This document shows positions 43,539 through 53,038 of a stretch of DNA of 64,000 bases, one piece after another; the stretch's first letter is position 1, and every line of letters begins with the position of its first letter. The notes beneath the pieces are model-generated. The model was not told the origin of the DNA, ran no database searches, and saw nothing but the letters and a program-made list of their open reading frames with translations. Source of the stretch: an uncultured Muribaculaceae bacterium. GTDB taxonomy: Bacteria; Bacteroidota; Bacteroidia; Bacteroidales; Muribaculaceae. The stretch is taken from positions 1 through 64,000 of the forward strand of contig CAJGDJ010000001.1 in the NCBI GenBank assembly GCA_904502025.1, given 5' to 3'. A program made the translations under genes and the position numbers.

Positions 43539-44741
43539 ATGAATCGTAAAATAATGATTATAACACTTTTAGTGTTAGTGTTTTCAAACATTGTTGTTTC
43601 GGCACAAGAAGTGGTAGTTGGTGCCGCTCGAATTGACCAATATGTGCCTTTGTTGAAAGGGAAAAAAATCGGGCTTTTTTCTAATCACACCGGTGTGGTC
43701 AATGGTCGCCACACTCTTGATATTATGCTCGAAAATGGTCTTGATGTAGTAACTATTTTTTCGCCCGAACATGGATTCCGTGGCACAGCCGATGCCGGAG
43801 AATCGGTAAATAGTTCGGTGGATACAAAGACAGGTATTTGCATCGAATCGCTTTATGGTAGCAACAAGAAAAAGGCATTGTCAAAAGAGGCAATAGATAA
43901 AATCGATATCATTGTTACCGACATTCAAGATGTGGGGTTGCGATTCTATACCTACTACTGCACAATGATAGATTTGATGAATGCGGCAGTAGCAAACGGG
44001 AAAGCATTTATGGTGCTCGACCGTCCCAATCCTAACGGAATGTATGTTGATGGTCCTATCCTCGATATGAAATATAAATCGGGGGTTGGCAAATTGCCTA
44101 TACCGGTTGTGCATGGATTGACAATGGGCGAGATTGCTTTAATGAGTAATGGCGAAGGTTGGCTCAACGACGGAGCCAAAGTGCCTTTGACTGTGGTGGA
44201 ATGTGAAAACTATACACATCAAACTCGCTATGTGTTGCCAATAGCACCATCACCCAATCTTCGTACAATGAAATCGATATATCTTTACCCCTCGATATGT
44301 TATTTTGAAGGGACATCAGTAAGTCTTGGGCGTGGAACCGATGCTCCGTTTGAAATTTATGGACACCCCGATATGAAAAATTGTGATTTTGAGTTTACTC
44401 CTCGCAGTGTAGAGGGAGCAAAGAATCCACCGTTGCTCGATAAAAAATGTTATGGTCGTGATCTTCGCAACCTTGATGATGAGAAAATCATTGCAAAGGG
44501 TTTAACGCTTGAATATCTCATTGATGCCTATCAAAAAATGAATGTGCCTGTCGATGACTTTTTCGATAATGGGTATAAATATGTCGGAGCTAAAGAGTTT
44601 TTTGAAAAGCTTATAGGTAATGATAAAGTGCGTAAAATGATTGCCGAAGGCAAGAATGCCGACGAAATAAAAGCAACGTGGAGCAATGATGTTGAAACAT
44701 TTAAGGCTCAACGTAAGCCCTATCTGCTTTATGCCGAATAA
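43539..44741 (+). CDS. namZ: exo-beta-N-acetylmuramidase NamZ (DUF1343)
   Basis: 400 residues from ATG 43539 (upstream in-frame starts would precede the signal peptide). Signal peptide MNRKIMIITLLVLVFSNIVVSA. The DUF1343 core is intact: LKGKKIGLFSNHTGVVNG, TIFSPEHGFRGTADAGE, DIIVTDIQDVGLRFYTY, MVLDRPNPNGMYVDGPIL and SVSLGRGTDAPFEIYGHP. NamZ releases N-acetylmuramic acid from the non-reducing end of peptidoglycan fragments. It is followed by a sodium symporter gene (42 bases), as expected for a muropeptide-sugar scavenging pair. A TATCTTTA box at 43508 may be its promoter. Confidence 0.88.
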   Translation: MNRKIMIITLLVLVFSNIVVSAQEVVVGAARIDQYVPLLKGKKIGLFSNHTGVVNGRHTLDIMLENGLDVVTIFSPEHGFRGTADAGESVNSSVDTKTGICIESLYGSNKKKALSKEAIDKIDIIVTDIQDVGLRFYTYYCTMIDLMNAAVANGKAFMVLDRPNPNGMYVDGPILDMKYKSGVGKLPIPVVHGLTMGEIALMSNGEGWLNDGAKVPLTVVECENYTHQTRYVLPIAPSPNLRTMKSIYLYPSICYFEGTSVSLGRGTDAPFEIYGHPDMKNCDFEFTPRSVEGAKNPPLLDKKCYGRDLRNLDDEKIIAKGLTLEYLIDAYQKMNVPVDDFFDNGYKYVGAKEFFEKLIGNDKVRKMIAEGKNADEIKATWSNDVETFKAQRKPYLLYAE

Positions 44742-44783
44742 TATTAACAATTAAAATAAAACTACAAAAACCAAACATTTGTC

Positions 44784-46241
44784 ATGCAAAACCATTGGAT
44801 AGTAATTTTAACGATAATCGCTTATTTCGCATTGTTATTGTTGATTTCTTATTTCGCTTCACGCAAGTCAGATAATGCCACATTCTTTTCGGGCAATAGA
44901 AAGAATCCTTGGGTATTAGTGTCGATTGCGACTATAGGAGCTGCAATTTCGGGGGTAACATTTATTTCTGTACCCGGTATGGTTGTAGCAAAAGGCTATT
45001 CTTATTTGCAAATGTGTTTAGGATTTATCGTTGGATATTTTCTTATTGCGTTTGTGCTGATTCCAATGTTTTATAAACGCAATTTAGTGTCGATTTATGG
45101 ATACCTTGGAGAGCGTTTTGGTATTGCAACATATCGCAGTGGTGCATGGTTATTCTTCGTGTCAAAAATTCTTGGAGCATCGGTGCGTTTCTTGGTAGTA
45201 TGTGCCACATTGCAAATCCTCGTGTTTGACCCACTTGGAATACCGTTTGTGATAAATGTAGTGGCTACAATTGCTTTAATTTGGCTATATACAGCTCAAG
45301 GTGGTGTAAAATCGGTTATTTGGACCGATGTGTTGAAGAGTTGTTGCTTAGTGCTTTCGGTTGTGTTATGTATATATTTTATTGCACAAGCTCTCGGATT
45401 TTCTTTCGGCGAAATGGTAAACGCAGTAGTTGGCGATAGCACCTCGCAAATATTCTATTTTGATGATGCTAAAGCCGGAACATATTTTTGGAAACAGTTT
45501 CTTGCCGGAGTGTTTATGGTGATTGCAACTACCGGGCTTGACCAAGATATGATGCAACGCAATCTCGCTTGTAAAGACTCAAAAGAGTCGCAAAAAAATA
45601 TGATTGTGAGCAGTGTGATTCAATTTTTTGTAATTGCATTGTTCCTTGTGTTGGGTACATTGCTTGTGATGTATATGGGTACAATGAATATGCCGATGCC
45701 CGAAAAAGCCGATGAGATATTTGGAATGGTGGCACAAAGTGAAGGTATGCCGGTGATGGTATTGGTATTGTTTGTGTTAGGCTTGATTTCTGCGGCCTAT
45801 TCGGCTGCAGGCTCGGCAATCACATCTCTTACAACCTCTTTTACAGTTGATATTCTCGATGGTCAAAAAAAATATAATGACGTTAAACTCACTCGTGTGC
45901 GTAAAATGGTACACGTAATGATGTCGATATTAATGGGATTAGTTATCATTGTGTTTTATTATGCAAGTAATCAAGATGCCATAAGTGCTGTTTACACTCT
46001 TGCATCATATACTTATGGACCTATTCTCGGATTATTTGTGTTTGGTATGTTTATTAAACTGCAAGTTCGCGACAAGATGGTGCCTGTGGTATGTGTGTTG
46101 GCTCCCGCTTTATCATGGGTAATACAATGGCAATTAAAAGAACAGTTTGATTATACTACAAGCTTTGAATTATTGATAATAAATGCTGCTTTGACAGTGA
46201 TTGGATTAGCATTGCTTTCAAAAGCGAAAATGAAAAAATAA
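44784..46241 (+). CDS. sodium:solute symporter (SSS family)
   Basis: 485 residues with about 13 hydrophobic spans. SSS pattern: SYFASRKSDNATFFSGNRKNPWVLVSIATIGAAISGVTFISVPG near the start, QFLAGVFMVIATTGLDQDMMQRNLACK (the family-typical GLDQD/MQR segment) and LGLISAAYSAAGSAITSLTTSFTVDIL. Placed directly after namZ, so N-acetylmuramic acid or a related amino sugar is a likely substrate (inference). No murQ- or murK-like gene is visible next to it. Confidence 0.88.
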   Translation: MQNHWIVILTIIAYFALLLLISYFASRKSDNATFFSGNRKNPWVLVSIATIGAAISGVTFISVPGMVVAKGYSYLQMCLGFIVGYFLIAFVLIPMFYKRNLVSIYGYLGERFGIATYRSGAWLFFVSKILGASVRFLVVCATLQILVFDPLGIPFVINVVATIALIWLYTAQGGVKSVIWTDVLKSCCLVLSVVLCIYFIAQALGFSFGEMVNAVVGDSTSQIFYFDDAKAGTYFWKQFLAGVFMVIATTGLDQDMMQRNLACKDSKESQKNMIVSSVIQFFVIALFLVLGTLLVMYMGTMNMPMPEKADEIFGMVAQSEGMPVMVLVLFVLGLISAAYSAAGSAITSLTTSFTVDILDGQKKYNDVKLTRVRKMVHVMMSILMGLVIIVFYYASNQDAISAVYTLASYTYGPILGLFVFGMFIKLQVRDKMVPVVCVLAPALSWVIQWQLKEQFDYTTSFELLIINAALTVIGLALLSKAKMKK

Positions 46242-46294
46242 AAAGGCATGCGTATCTCTCCTTATAATAACCAAAATTAATACAAACAAGTTTT

Positions 46295-47194
46295 ATGTCA
46301 AAAGATCTTTTCAATCGCTACATTTGGCTGATTGACACAATTAAGCGGTATGGACATATAACTCGCGAGGAGTTAAATGTTCGTTGGAAAAAATCCCCAT
46401 TCTCTAATGGAGAGCCTTTGCCTCGGCGTACATTCTACAACTATCGAATGGCGATTGAGGACTTATTTAAGGTAAATATTGAATGTAATCCTTCTACTTT
46501 TGAGTATTATATCGATGAAGGCGACACTCACAATGAGGGTGTTACTAATTGGCTGCTAAACACAACTGCAATGAGTAATGTGTTAAGTGAATCTCGTGAT
46601 ATCTCTAATCGCATTTTCATTGAAGATGTGCCTTCGGCTCGCGAGTTTCTTGCCACGGTAATTGATGCTCTAAAAGAATTCAAGCAAATAAAGTTTACTT
46701 ATCAACCTTATTCCCGAACAAATGCTACTCCCGATATTGTTATCGAACCGTATTTTTTGAAGATTTTCCGTCAACGTTGGTATATTACCGGTCTAAATAT
46801 TAAAGAAGATAAGGTCAAAACTTATGCACTCGATCGCATGAAAGATGTAGTGGTGTTGCAAGAAACATTTGTTATACCCGAAAATTTTGACGCCGAATCT
46901 TACACAAAATATAGCTTTGGGATTATTTTTTCACAAGGAGAAATAAAGAATGTGTCAATTAAAACCGACTCTCGTCAGGCAAAATACTTGAGAGCATTGC
47001 CTTTGCATCAATCCCAACAAGAAATGATTCACGACACATATTCTATATTTAATTATCGTTTACGTATAACTCCCGACTTTGTTCAAGAACTTCTATCGCA
47101 TGGACCAAGCATTACTGTGCTTGACCCTCCTGAATTAAAAGCGATGGTAGTTACGAGTCTTGAAGAGTCGCTTGCAAATTATAAAAAACAATAG
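46295..47194 (+). CDS. WYL-domain transcriptional regulator
   Basis: 299 residues. An N-terminal winged-helix region (RYIWLIDTIKRYGHITREELNVRWKKSPFSNG) is followed by a WYL domain: IKFTYQPYSRTNATPDIVIEPYFLKIFRQRWYITGLNIKEDKVKTYALDRM, and a C-terminal WCX-like part (EIKNVSIKTDSRQAKYLRALPLHQSQ). WYL proteins sense ligands such as nucleotides or nucleic acids. It follows the symporter by 53 bases and may control the scavenging genes. Confidence 0.88.
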   Translation: MSKDLFNRYIWLIDTIKRYGHITREELNVRWKKSPFSNGEPLPRRTFYNYRMAIEDLFKVNIECNPSTFEYYIDEGDTHNEGVTNWLLNTTAMSNVLSESRDISNRIFIEDVPSAREFLATVIDALKEFKQIKFTYQPYSRTNATPDIVIEPYFLKIFRQRWYITGLNIKEDKVKTYALDRMKDVVVLQETFVIPENFDAESYTKYSFGIIFSQGEIKNVSIKTDSRQAKYLRALPLHQSQQEMIHDTYSIFNYRLRITPDFVQELLSHGPSITVLDPPELKAMVVTSLEESLANYKKQ

Positions 47195-48180
47195 TGAACC
47201 AACGCATTTTCGGCATAGATTTATTGCGAGTGGTGGCAATGATATTTGTTATTATTGACCACTCGATTGCATATTATCTTGATGCCGGAGATGTTACGAT
47301 GATGCGAATCATTGTTGGCGATAGCGTGTTATTCTTTATGATATCGGGAGCAGTGCTGTTGCCCATTAAAGGTGATAGTAACGCATTCTTGATAAAACGC
47401 TTTCATCGCATTATTCCGCCATTTTTGATATGGTCGATAGTTTATTTGTTATTAGCATGGCATTTTGAGGATTGGACTTTAGGTGAGTTATGGAAAGAGG
47501 TTTATTCTCTCCCATTAAAGCCTTCTTTTACAGCGGCATGGTTTATGTATGTGCTTATGGGTTTTTATCTTATAGCTCCAATTATGTCGGTGTGGCTCAA
47601 AAACACCTCCCGACGATGGGTTGAATATGCTCTTGTGTTGTGGGCATTATCTACAATGATTCCCTATGCGTCATATTATGTGGAATTTCCTCAAGATATT
47701 CATGACACGATGTTAAGCCCGTTTGTTGGGTATTTAGGCTATATGTTGTTGGGTTATTACTTATATCGTTATCCTTTACACGAAGAATCTCGTCGATATA
47801 GACTCATAGCATGGACGGTGTTGATACTTCTGGCTGTGGCATTGCCTATCAGATTATATTTTTTTACTGAAAAATATGGACTTACATATATGTTGTATGA
47901 TGATTTGCATATAAATGTAGTGGCATATATGGCGATATATTTTGTTCTTATAACTCAAGTGAAGAGCTTGCCTAAATGGATTGAAAAGGGAGTTTCGCGA
48001 TTGGCTAAGTTGTCGTTTGGAATATATCTATGTCACACAGCCATATTTGAATATGTGGTGATTCCTAATTTTTCACAGTCGCAATGGGCTATCTTTATTG
48101 CTCCTGTAGCTACGTTGCTCTGTTCGGCTGTCATTATATATTTGTTATCACTCACACCAATGAAACGATATGTGTGTTAG
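47194..48180 (+). CDS. acyltransferase-3 family membrane protein
   Basis: 328 residues starting at GTG 47194, whose first base is the last base of the WYL stop (TAGTG), so the two are translationally coupled. About 10 membrane spans. N-terminal RIFGIDLLRVVAMIFVIIDHS and the arginine/serine loop segments match the OafA/WecH acyltransferases that O-acetylate sugars or surface polymers. The GTG start matters: an ATG at 47230 would cut the first membrane helix. Confidence 0.85.
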   Translation: MNQRIFGIDLLRVVAMIFVIIDHSIAYYLDAGDVTMMRIIVGDSVLFFMISGAVLLPIKGDSNAFLIKRFHRIIPPFLIWSIVYLLLAWHFEDWTLGELWKEVYSLPLKPSFTAAWFMYVLMGFYLIAPIMSVWLKNTSRRWVEYALVLWALSTMIPYASYYVEFPQDIHDTMLSPFVGYLGYMLLGYYLYRYPLHEESRRYRLIAWTVLILLAVALPIRLYFFTEKYGLTYMLYDDLHINVVAYMAIYFVLITQVKSLPKWIEKGVSRLAKLSFGIYLCHTAIFEYVVIPNFSQSQWAIFIAPVATLLCSAVIIYLLSLTPMKRYVC

Positions 48181-48188
48181 AATATAAA

Positions 48189-48213
48189 AAAATGAGAGCG
48201 TTGCCCTCATTTT
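48189..48213. terminator. terminator between the acyltransferase and rubredoxin genes
   Basis: AAAATGAG (48189-48196) pairs with CTCATTTT (48206-48213), flanked by A and T runs, between two converging genes. Confidence 0.75.
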
Positions 48214-48243
48214 TTATAACCATTGAATATTGTATTATTGGAG

Positions 48244-48408
48244 TTATTCTTCTACTAACTCAAAATCTTCCTTTGTTACACCGCAAAGAGGGCAACTCCA
48301 ATCATCGGGAATGTCTTCAAATGCTGTTCCGGGAGCGATACCACCATCGGGATCTCCTAATTCAGGGTCATAAATCCAATCACATACTGTGCAACGATAC
48401 TTTTTCAT
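48244..48408 (-). CDS. rubredoxin
   Basis: 54 residues, read from ATG 48408 to TAA 48244. Iron-binding Cys pairs are both present: [20 protein letters not shown] and [18 protein letters not shown], the classical CxxC...CPLC arrangement. A small electron carrier, often used in oxygen or peroxide reduction in anaerobes. Its own promoter box lies 72 bases upstream at 48480-48487. The CDS covers the whole gene and is antisense to a longer spurious frame. Confidence 0.97.
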   Translation of the reverse strand: MKKYRCTVCDWIYDPELGDPDGGIAPGTAFEDIPDDWSCPLCGVTKEDFELVEE

Positions 48409-48479
48409 AATCTTATACTTTTAATGTTGTTAATCTTTTTTACTTAACAAATAAAACTTGTTGTTTGTTTTATCCATTG

Positions 48480-48487
48480 CAAAGATA
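48480..48487 (-). promoter_or_regulatory. -7 box (TATCTTTG) of rubredoxin
   Basis: Exact TAnnTTTG match 72 bases upstream of the ATG. Confidence 0.6.
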
Positions 48488-48595
48488 AAACGTCTTTCTA
48501 AAGCTTGCAACTGATAAAACCTATCGTGCAATAGATTTAGTCAATGAGTTTTTTACATTCTATTGGAGTAGTGGCAAAAGTAAAGAACAAAAAGT

Positions 48596-48626
48596 AGGCT
48601 GTTGGCTTAATTTAAGCCAACAGCCT
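48596..48626 (-). terminator. terminator after the 48673 lipoprotein gene
   Basis: AGGCTGTTGGCTTA (48596-48609) pairs perfectly over 14 bp with TAAGCCAACAGCCT (48613-48626), 3-base loop, followed on the minus strand by ACTTTTTG. Confidence 0.85.
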
Positions 48627-48672
48627 CGTAATATTGATATGATAAAAGGATTATCCTTAAATCTTAGCTGAA

Positions 48673-49206
48673 TTACATTTTAGTTGCTTTAATCGCAATA
48701 GGAATGATAGAATTAATAGAATTAGTGTTTGATATATTTGAGCTTCTTGATGAACTGTTAGATTTTGAATATATTGCCCATTCCTCCATTTTAACACCTT
48801 CATAATTTATATTATAATATAGTGTCATTTGAGTGCCTAAAAAACTAACTTCTGCCCACCAAGTATCATCATACCATGGAAGCAATATGTTATTGCCATC
48901 AATTGAATAGTTTAAGCCATTGACTTTCTCCCCATCGAATGTTAATACATCATCATAAAAAACTGTATTACCACTTTGGGTTTTCAAATCATCAAGATCG
49001 TACTCAAAAGTTTGCCCTAAACATTTTACTTTAATTTTTTCAAGTGCCCATGTACCTTGAAGAGCTTCTACAAGGTTTTCTCCTGTTGGTTTTGTTGTCG
49101 TATTTTTTACTCCGGGTTCGTCATCATCACTTTCGCATGAAATTAGCGAGACGCTGAAAAAACATAGCATAGACATGCATAATAACTTAAGCAAAATCTT
49201 TTTCAT
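48673..49206 (-). CDS. lipoprotein of unknown function
   Basis: 177 residues from ATG 49206. Lipoprotein signal with lipobox SLISCESDDDEPG. The mature part looks like a lipocalin-like beta barrel: NLVEALQGTWALEKIKVKCLGQTFEYD, VFYDDVLTFDGEKV, NILLPWYDDTWWAEVSFLGTQMTLYYN. It ends in an unusual Ser/Asn-rich tail (SKSNSSSRSSNISNTNSI). Partner and ligand unknown. Confidence 0.6.
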   Translation of the reverse strand: MKKILLKLLCMSMLCFFSVSLISCESDDDEPGVKNTTTKPTGENLVEALQGTWALEKIKVKCLGQTFEYDLDDLKTQSGNTVFYDDVLTFDGEKVNGLNYSIDGNNILLPWYDDTWWAEVSFLGTQMTLYYNINYEGVKMEEWAIYSKSNSSSRSSNISNTNSINSIIPIAIKATKM

Positions 49207-49326
49207 AACTTTTTGTATTTTAGTGTTAATAATTAAATCAGCACAAAAATACAACATATGTTTTACCCCCCCGTTAAAGAGTGTTAAATTTTGTGTAAAT
49301 TACATAATCATCCTCTGCTGTGTTAA

Positions 49327-50997
49327 TTAATTTGTCTTTTTAATGCGTTGGTAAAGATAACGTTTGATACTCTTTTTCGGTGTACGTTCAAATGCTTCCG
49401 ACATGATTTCGATTTTCTTTAATCGTGCGTAGTTAGGAAGATCTTTATTGATGTCAGGCAATGTTGATTTGATATATTTAGCAAATTCTTTTTGGTTCAT
49501 GCCATCTTTCGCTCCTTGGTCAAAGTCGGGGAATACAAGTGCAGTTAGTCCGCCTTCTTCTTCGATTACCAATGATTCAACAAAATATGGACGGACGTCA
49601 AGAGCTGCTTCGATTTCTTCGGGGTAGATGTTTTGTCCCGATGGACCAAGAATCATACATTTTGAACGCCCACGGAGGAACAAGCTACCATCGGCATCAA
49701 TGATACCCATGTCGCCGGTGTGTAGCCAGCCATCTTCGTCGAGAGCTTCGGCAGTTGCTTCAGGGTTTTTGTAGTAGCCAAGAAATACGTTTGCTCCTCT
49801 AACGAGTAGTTCTCCTGGAATGTTTTGTGGGTCGGGAGAATCGATTTTCATTTCCATATTTGGCACGATTTCTCCACAAGAGTAGAGTTTTTCGGTCTTC
49901 CAGTCTGAATATGTAATGATAGGGGCACATTCAGTCATTCCATAGCCTACAGTGAATGGGAAGCCCATCTTCTTAAAGAATGTTTCAACCTCTTTGTTGA
50001 ATGCAGCACCACCAATGATTACTTCGTAGAATTCGCCACCAAATGCGTTTGTGAGTTCGGCTTTGATTTTGTTGATAATCATTTGGTCAAGACCGGGAAC
50101 CTTCATGGCGTATTTGATTCCCACCTTGTCCAACACGGGTTTTACCTTATTCTTGTAGATTTTTTCGATGATTAGAGGCACTGCGATAACCACCGTGGGT
50201 TTCACTTCTGCCAACGCTTGCAAGATGATTTTTGGACTTGGCAGACGAGAAAGGAAGTGTACATGGCACCCCATCGACAATTCATATAACACCTCAAACA
50301 TTAGCCCATACATGTGTGCACATGGCAACATCGAAACTACATTTGACGTATTATTGATTTGAGGAAGTGCCTTGCGACCAAATTCAAGATTGGAAGCGAT
50401 TGCTCTAAATGGAATCATAACACCCTTTGAGAACCCTGATGTGCCCGAAGTGTAATTTATGATAGCCAATTCCTCGGCTGAGTCTTCATAATAGTTGATT
50501 GATTCGGGAGTAAATTCCATTGGATATTTTTTCCCAAACAACTCATTGAGACGAGCACGAGCTTCGGTAATTCTATCGTTGGCAGCATATAAGAGTTTGA
50601 AAGTGTTTACTTGGATAATTGCTTGTAGCTCGGGCATTTCCGATTCTACAACGTTTTCCCAAATAACTTCATCAACAAACAATATCTTTGATTCAGAGTG
50701 ATTAACGAGGTGGTGGATATTTGATGGCTTAAATTCGTGCATCAAAGGAACTGGTACAGCTCCATAGGTAAGTGCCGACAAGAACGAAACAGCCCAGTTG
50801 GCTTGGTTTCTTGAGCAGATTGCCACTTTGTCGCCTTTTTCCAATCCACACTCTTCAAACATAATGTGAAGTTGTGCAATTCTTTGTGCAAGGTCGCGAA
50901 AGTGCAATGTTGCACCTTGATAATTAGAGATAGCGGGACGGTCCCAGTTTTCACGGAAAGATTTCTCGAAAATTTTGTTTACTGATGAAAAGTTCAT
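49327..50997 (-). CDS. AMP-forming long-chain fatty acid-CoA ligase family enzyme
   Basis: 556 residues. ANL-superfamily motifs: AIINYTSGTSGFSKGVMIPF (phosphate loop), MPFTVGYGMTECAPII-type segment (TVGYGMTECAPIITYSD), GWLHTGDMGIIDADG and ILGPSGQNIYPEEIEAALD. It activates fatty acids as acyl-adenylates, most likely for CoA or ACP thioesters. A TAACTTTG promoter box lies 24 bases upstream of the ATG. Confidence 0.88.
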   Translation of the reverse strand: MNFSSVNKIFEKSFRENWDRPAISNYQGATLHFRDLAQRIAQLHIMFEECGLEKGDKVAICSRNQANWAVSFLSALTYGAVPVPLMHEFKPSNIHHLVNHSESKILFVDEVIWENVVESEMPELQAIIQVNTFKLLYAANDRITEARARLNELFGKKYPMEFTPESINYYEDSAEELAIINYTSGTSGFSKGVMIPFRAIASNLEFGRKALPQINNTSNVVSMLPCAHMYGLMFEVLYELSMGCHVHFLSRLPSPKIILQALAEVKPTVVIAVPLIIEKIYKNKVKPVLDKVGIKYAMKVPGLDQMIINKIKAELTNAFGGEFYEVIIGGAAFNKEVETFFKKMGFPFTVGYGMTECAPIITYSDWKTEKLYSCGEIVPNMEMKIDSPDPQNIPGELLVRGANVFLGYYKNPEATAEALDEDGWLHTGDMGIIDADGSLFLRGRSKCMILGPSGQNIYPEEIEAALDVRPYFVESLVIEEEGGLTALVFPDFDQGAKDGMNQKEFAKYIKSTLPDINKDLPNYARLKKIEIMSEAFERTPKKSIKRYLYQRIKKTN

Positions 50998-51020
50998 AAT
51001 GAGTCAAATTAATCAGTGTG

Positions 51021-51028
51021 CAAAGTTA
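51021..51028 (-). promoter_or_regulatory. -7 box (TAACTTTG) of the acyl-CoA ligase gene
   Basis: Exact TAnnTTTG match 24 bases upstream of the ATG at 50997. Confidence 0.55.
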
Positions 51029-51187
51029 GTTTAATTTGACATTATTTGCAAATAAAAAAGGAAAAAGCGAACAAAAAATACGAGAAAAATATGAAAATTA
51101 GCGATTTTTTATCAAACTACAGTGGTTTTCACTTAAAAATATTAAACATGGTAGTCGCTTTCTTGATAGTTATGGATATAAAATAAA

Positions 51188-51217
51188 AGCGGAGAGAGTC
51201 TTTCAACTCTCTCCGCT
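51188..51217 (-). terminator. terminator downstream of the broken DUF4143 ATPase
   Basis: AGCGGAGAGAGT (51188-51199) pairs perfectly with ACTCTCTCCGCT (51206-51217), 6-base loop; on the minus strand it is followed by TTTTATTT. Confidence 0.8.
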
Positions 51218-51366
51218 TCAGTACCATTGTCCGATATTTTTACGAACCAATTTTTAGAGGACTTAGACAAGATATGGGAACTTCGACATTGGATACCTGA
51301 CCCAACGAAACCTATCAACCCACATGAATATCATAAACGAATTTCGCAAATTCATGACACGATATA
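51206..51366 (+). pseudogene. possible orphan C-terminal coding remnant
   Basis: A plus-strand frame ending at TAG 51364-51366 reads SDIFTNQFLEDLDKIWELRH and then WIPDPTKPINPHEYHKRISQ, which has the composition of a real protein tail. It has no start codon, the upstream part runs into a terminator hairpin, and GTCCGATA at 51229 resembles the inverted-repeat element ends. It could be what is left of a gene cut by insertion. 51367-51437 shows only a small hairpin. Confidence 0.35.
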
Positions 51367-51437
51367 GTCGCATTTTTGTGTTCAATAAGCCTCTATTTAT
51401 GGGGCTATTTTGCGTATTTTCTCTCTAATGATTTGAT

Positions 51438-52634
51438 TTATTCGTTTAATAGCCAATCAAGAGCATAGATTTGGTTTATGCCGTTGTGACTGATTATTGG
51501 GTCGTTGTCTAATGTTATTAGGTATTTGGGGTAAGAATCATTTATGGCTTGGAGTGGGGCTAATTCGCGTTGTAGTGTTTTTTCATCTCTTACACTTAGG
51601 GCTACTTGATAGTATGATTTGGTGTTGCCATCGATTGCGATGAAATCGATTTCGAGGGTTCCAACTTTTCCTATATATACTTCTTTCACTCGGCGAAGTA
51701 ATTCTAAAAATATTATATTTTCAAGTATATGTCCCAAGTCGCCACCTTTTGAACCGAGTATGATGTTTCTTAATCCGATGTCGGCAAGATAGTATTTTTG
51801 CCCGGTTTTGAGTAATTGAGTACCCTTTACATCATATCGAGATACGGGGTAGAATATATATGAAGCAATAAGAGCCGAAATATAGGATTCCACAGTGTGT
51901 GAAGATGTTTTTCGGCCTGCCGAGGTGAGAGTGTCGCTAATTCGTTTTATTGCAGAGGTGTTGCCGATATTGTCGGAAAGGAATTTTACGATATTCTCAA
52001 GAATAACAACGTCGGATATCTTTTTGCGATATATCACATCTTTAAGCACAATAGTGTTGTATAATCCGCGAAGATAGTCTTTTATTAATTCAGAATCATT
52101 GCTTAATTGGGTTATATAAGGAAAAGCACCATATTCAATAAAGGTTCTATATGCAGTTTCATTATTTATGTTTGAGGGTAAGATAGATGAGAATTCCTTA
52201 AAAGAAAGGGGGTACATTTGTATTTCCACATATCTGCCCGACAATAAAGTGGCAATTTCGCCAGAGAGAAGATAGGCATTTGAGCCGGTAACATATATGT
52301 CAACGTTGTCAATAAGCTGTAGGCTGTCAATTGTTCTTTGAAAATTATCCACCATCTGAATTTCGTCAAAAAACAGATAGTTCATTTTTGTAGGATGTAT
52401 TTTCTCCTTGATGTATGAATAGAGTTCACGATAATTAAGGTATTTTTCGTTGTCGATATCCTCAAGATTAAGAGAGTGGATTTGTTCTTCCATGATTCCC
52501 GAATCGCAAAGACGATTGCGAAACATTTTTAGGAGTGTTGATTTTCCACAACGTCTTATGCCGGTTATGACTTTTACAACTGGTTTGTCTTTCTATTTTT
52601 CAAGACGAGATAAATAAGAATCGCGAGCAATCAT
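51438..52634 (-). pseudogene. DUF4143 AAA ATPase interrupted by an amber stop at codon 14
   Basis: From ATG 52634 the frame reads MIARDSYLSRLEK, then TAG (52593-52595), then KDKPVVKVITGIRRCGKSTL, the Walker A loop. The rest is intact for 384 more codons: Walker B MNYLFFDEIQMVDNFQ, TGSNAYLLSGEIATLLSGRYV, the winged-helix region and the C-terminal IDFIAIDGNTKSYYQV region. Only one base (for example TAG from TGG) breaks it. The first ATG after the stop (52526) lies beyond the Walker A, so a reinitiated product would lack ATP binding. A broken cousin of the gene at 21318. Confidence 0.85.
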
Positions 52635-52647
52635 AAGGTGCAAATTT

Positions 52648-52740
52648 GAAATCCATTGCAAATATATGTAATTTTGCGAGAAAAATGAAATCCAGTTCAA
52701 AAACTTTTTAATTTTGAGCAGAAAATGAAACTCAGCTCGT
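52648..52740 (-). repeat. three degenerate repeats covering the promoter of the broken DUF4143 ATPase
   Basis: On the plus strand the motif GAAATCCA(T/G)T(T/G)CAAA or its variant occurs near 52649, 52689 and 52727 (GAAATCCATTGCAAA, GAAATCCAGTTCAAA, GAAACTCAGCTCG), about 38-40 bases apart. A TATATTTG -7 box (minus, about 52662-52669) lies between copies. The remaining 52741-53038 shows no gene. Confidence 0.6.
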
Positions 52741-53038
52741 TTTTTTTCAGAAGGGGATAGTAGGCTGAAATTGGTATTAAGATGTTTGGAAATTAAGAGT
52801 TTGAGAGAGACGATTAATTAGTGGCATTCATTTTGAGGGGTGGATGTGTTGTGAGTTTATACGCTGTTTCTAAGTACACAGAAAATACCAAAAAGTGTTG
52901 TATAAATCTGCATCAAAAGAGAGATATAATGAGTGCAATTAAATAAATTCTAACCGATAAAAAGGGAGGTAAAAGAAAAACTGTGTCAAAAATGAAAAGT
53001 TTGACACAGTTTTAGGTGATCTACTTATATGCCGATTC

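Noticed and set aside
48084..48410. 108-residue plus-strand frame overlapping the acyltransferase end
   Set aside because: It runs over the terminator and antisense to rubredoxin, which has the real cysteine motifs.
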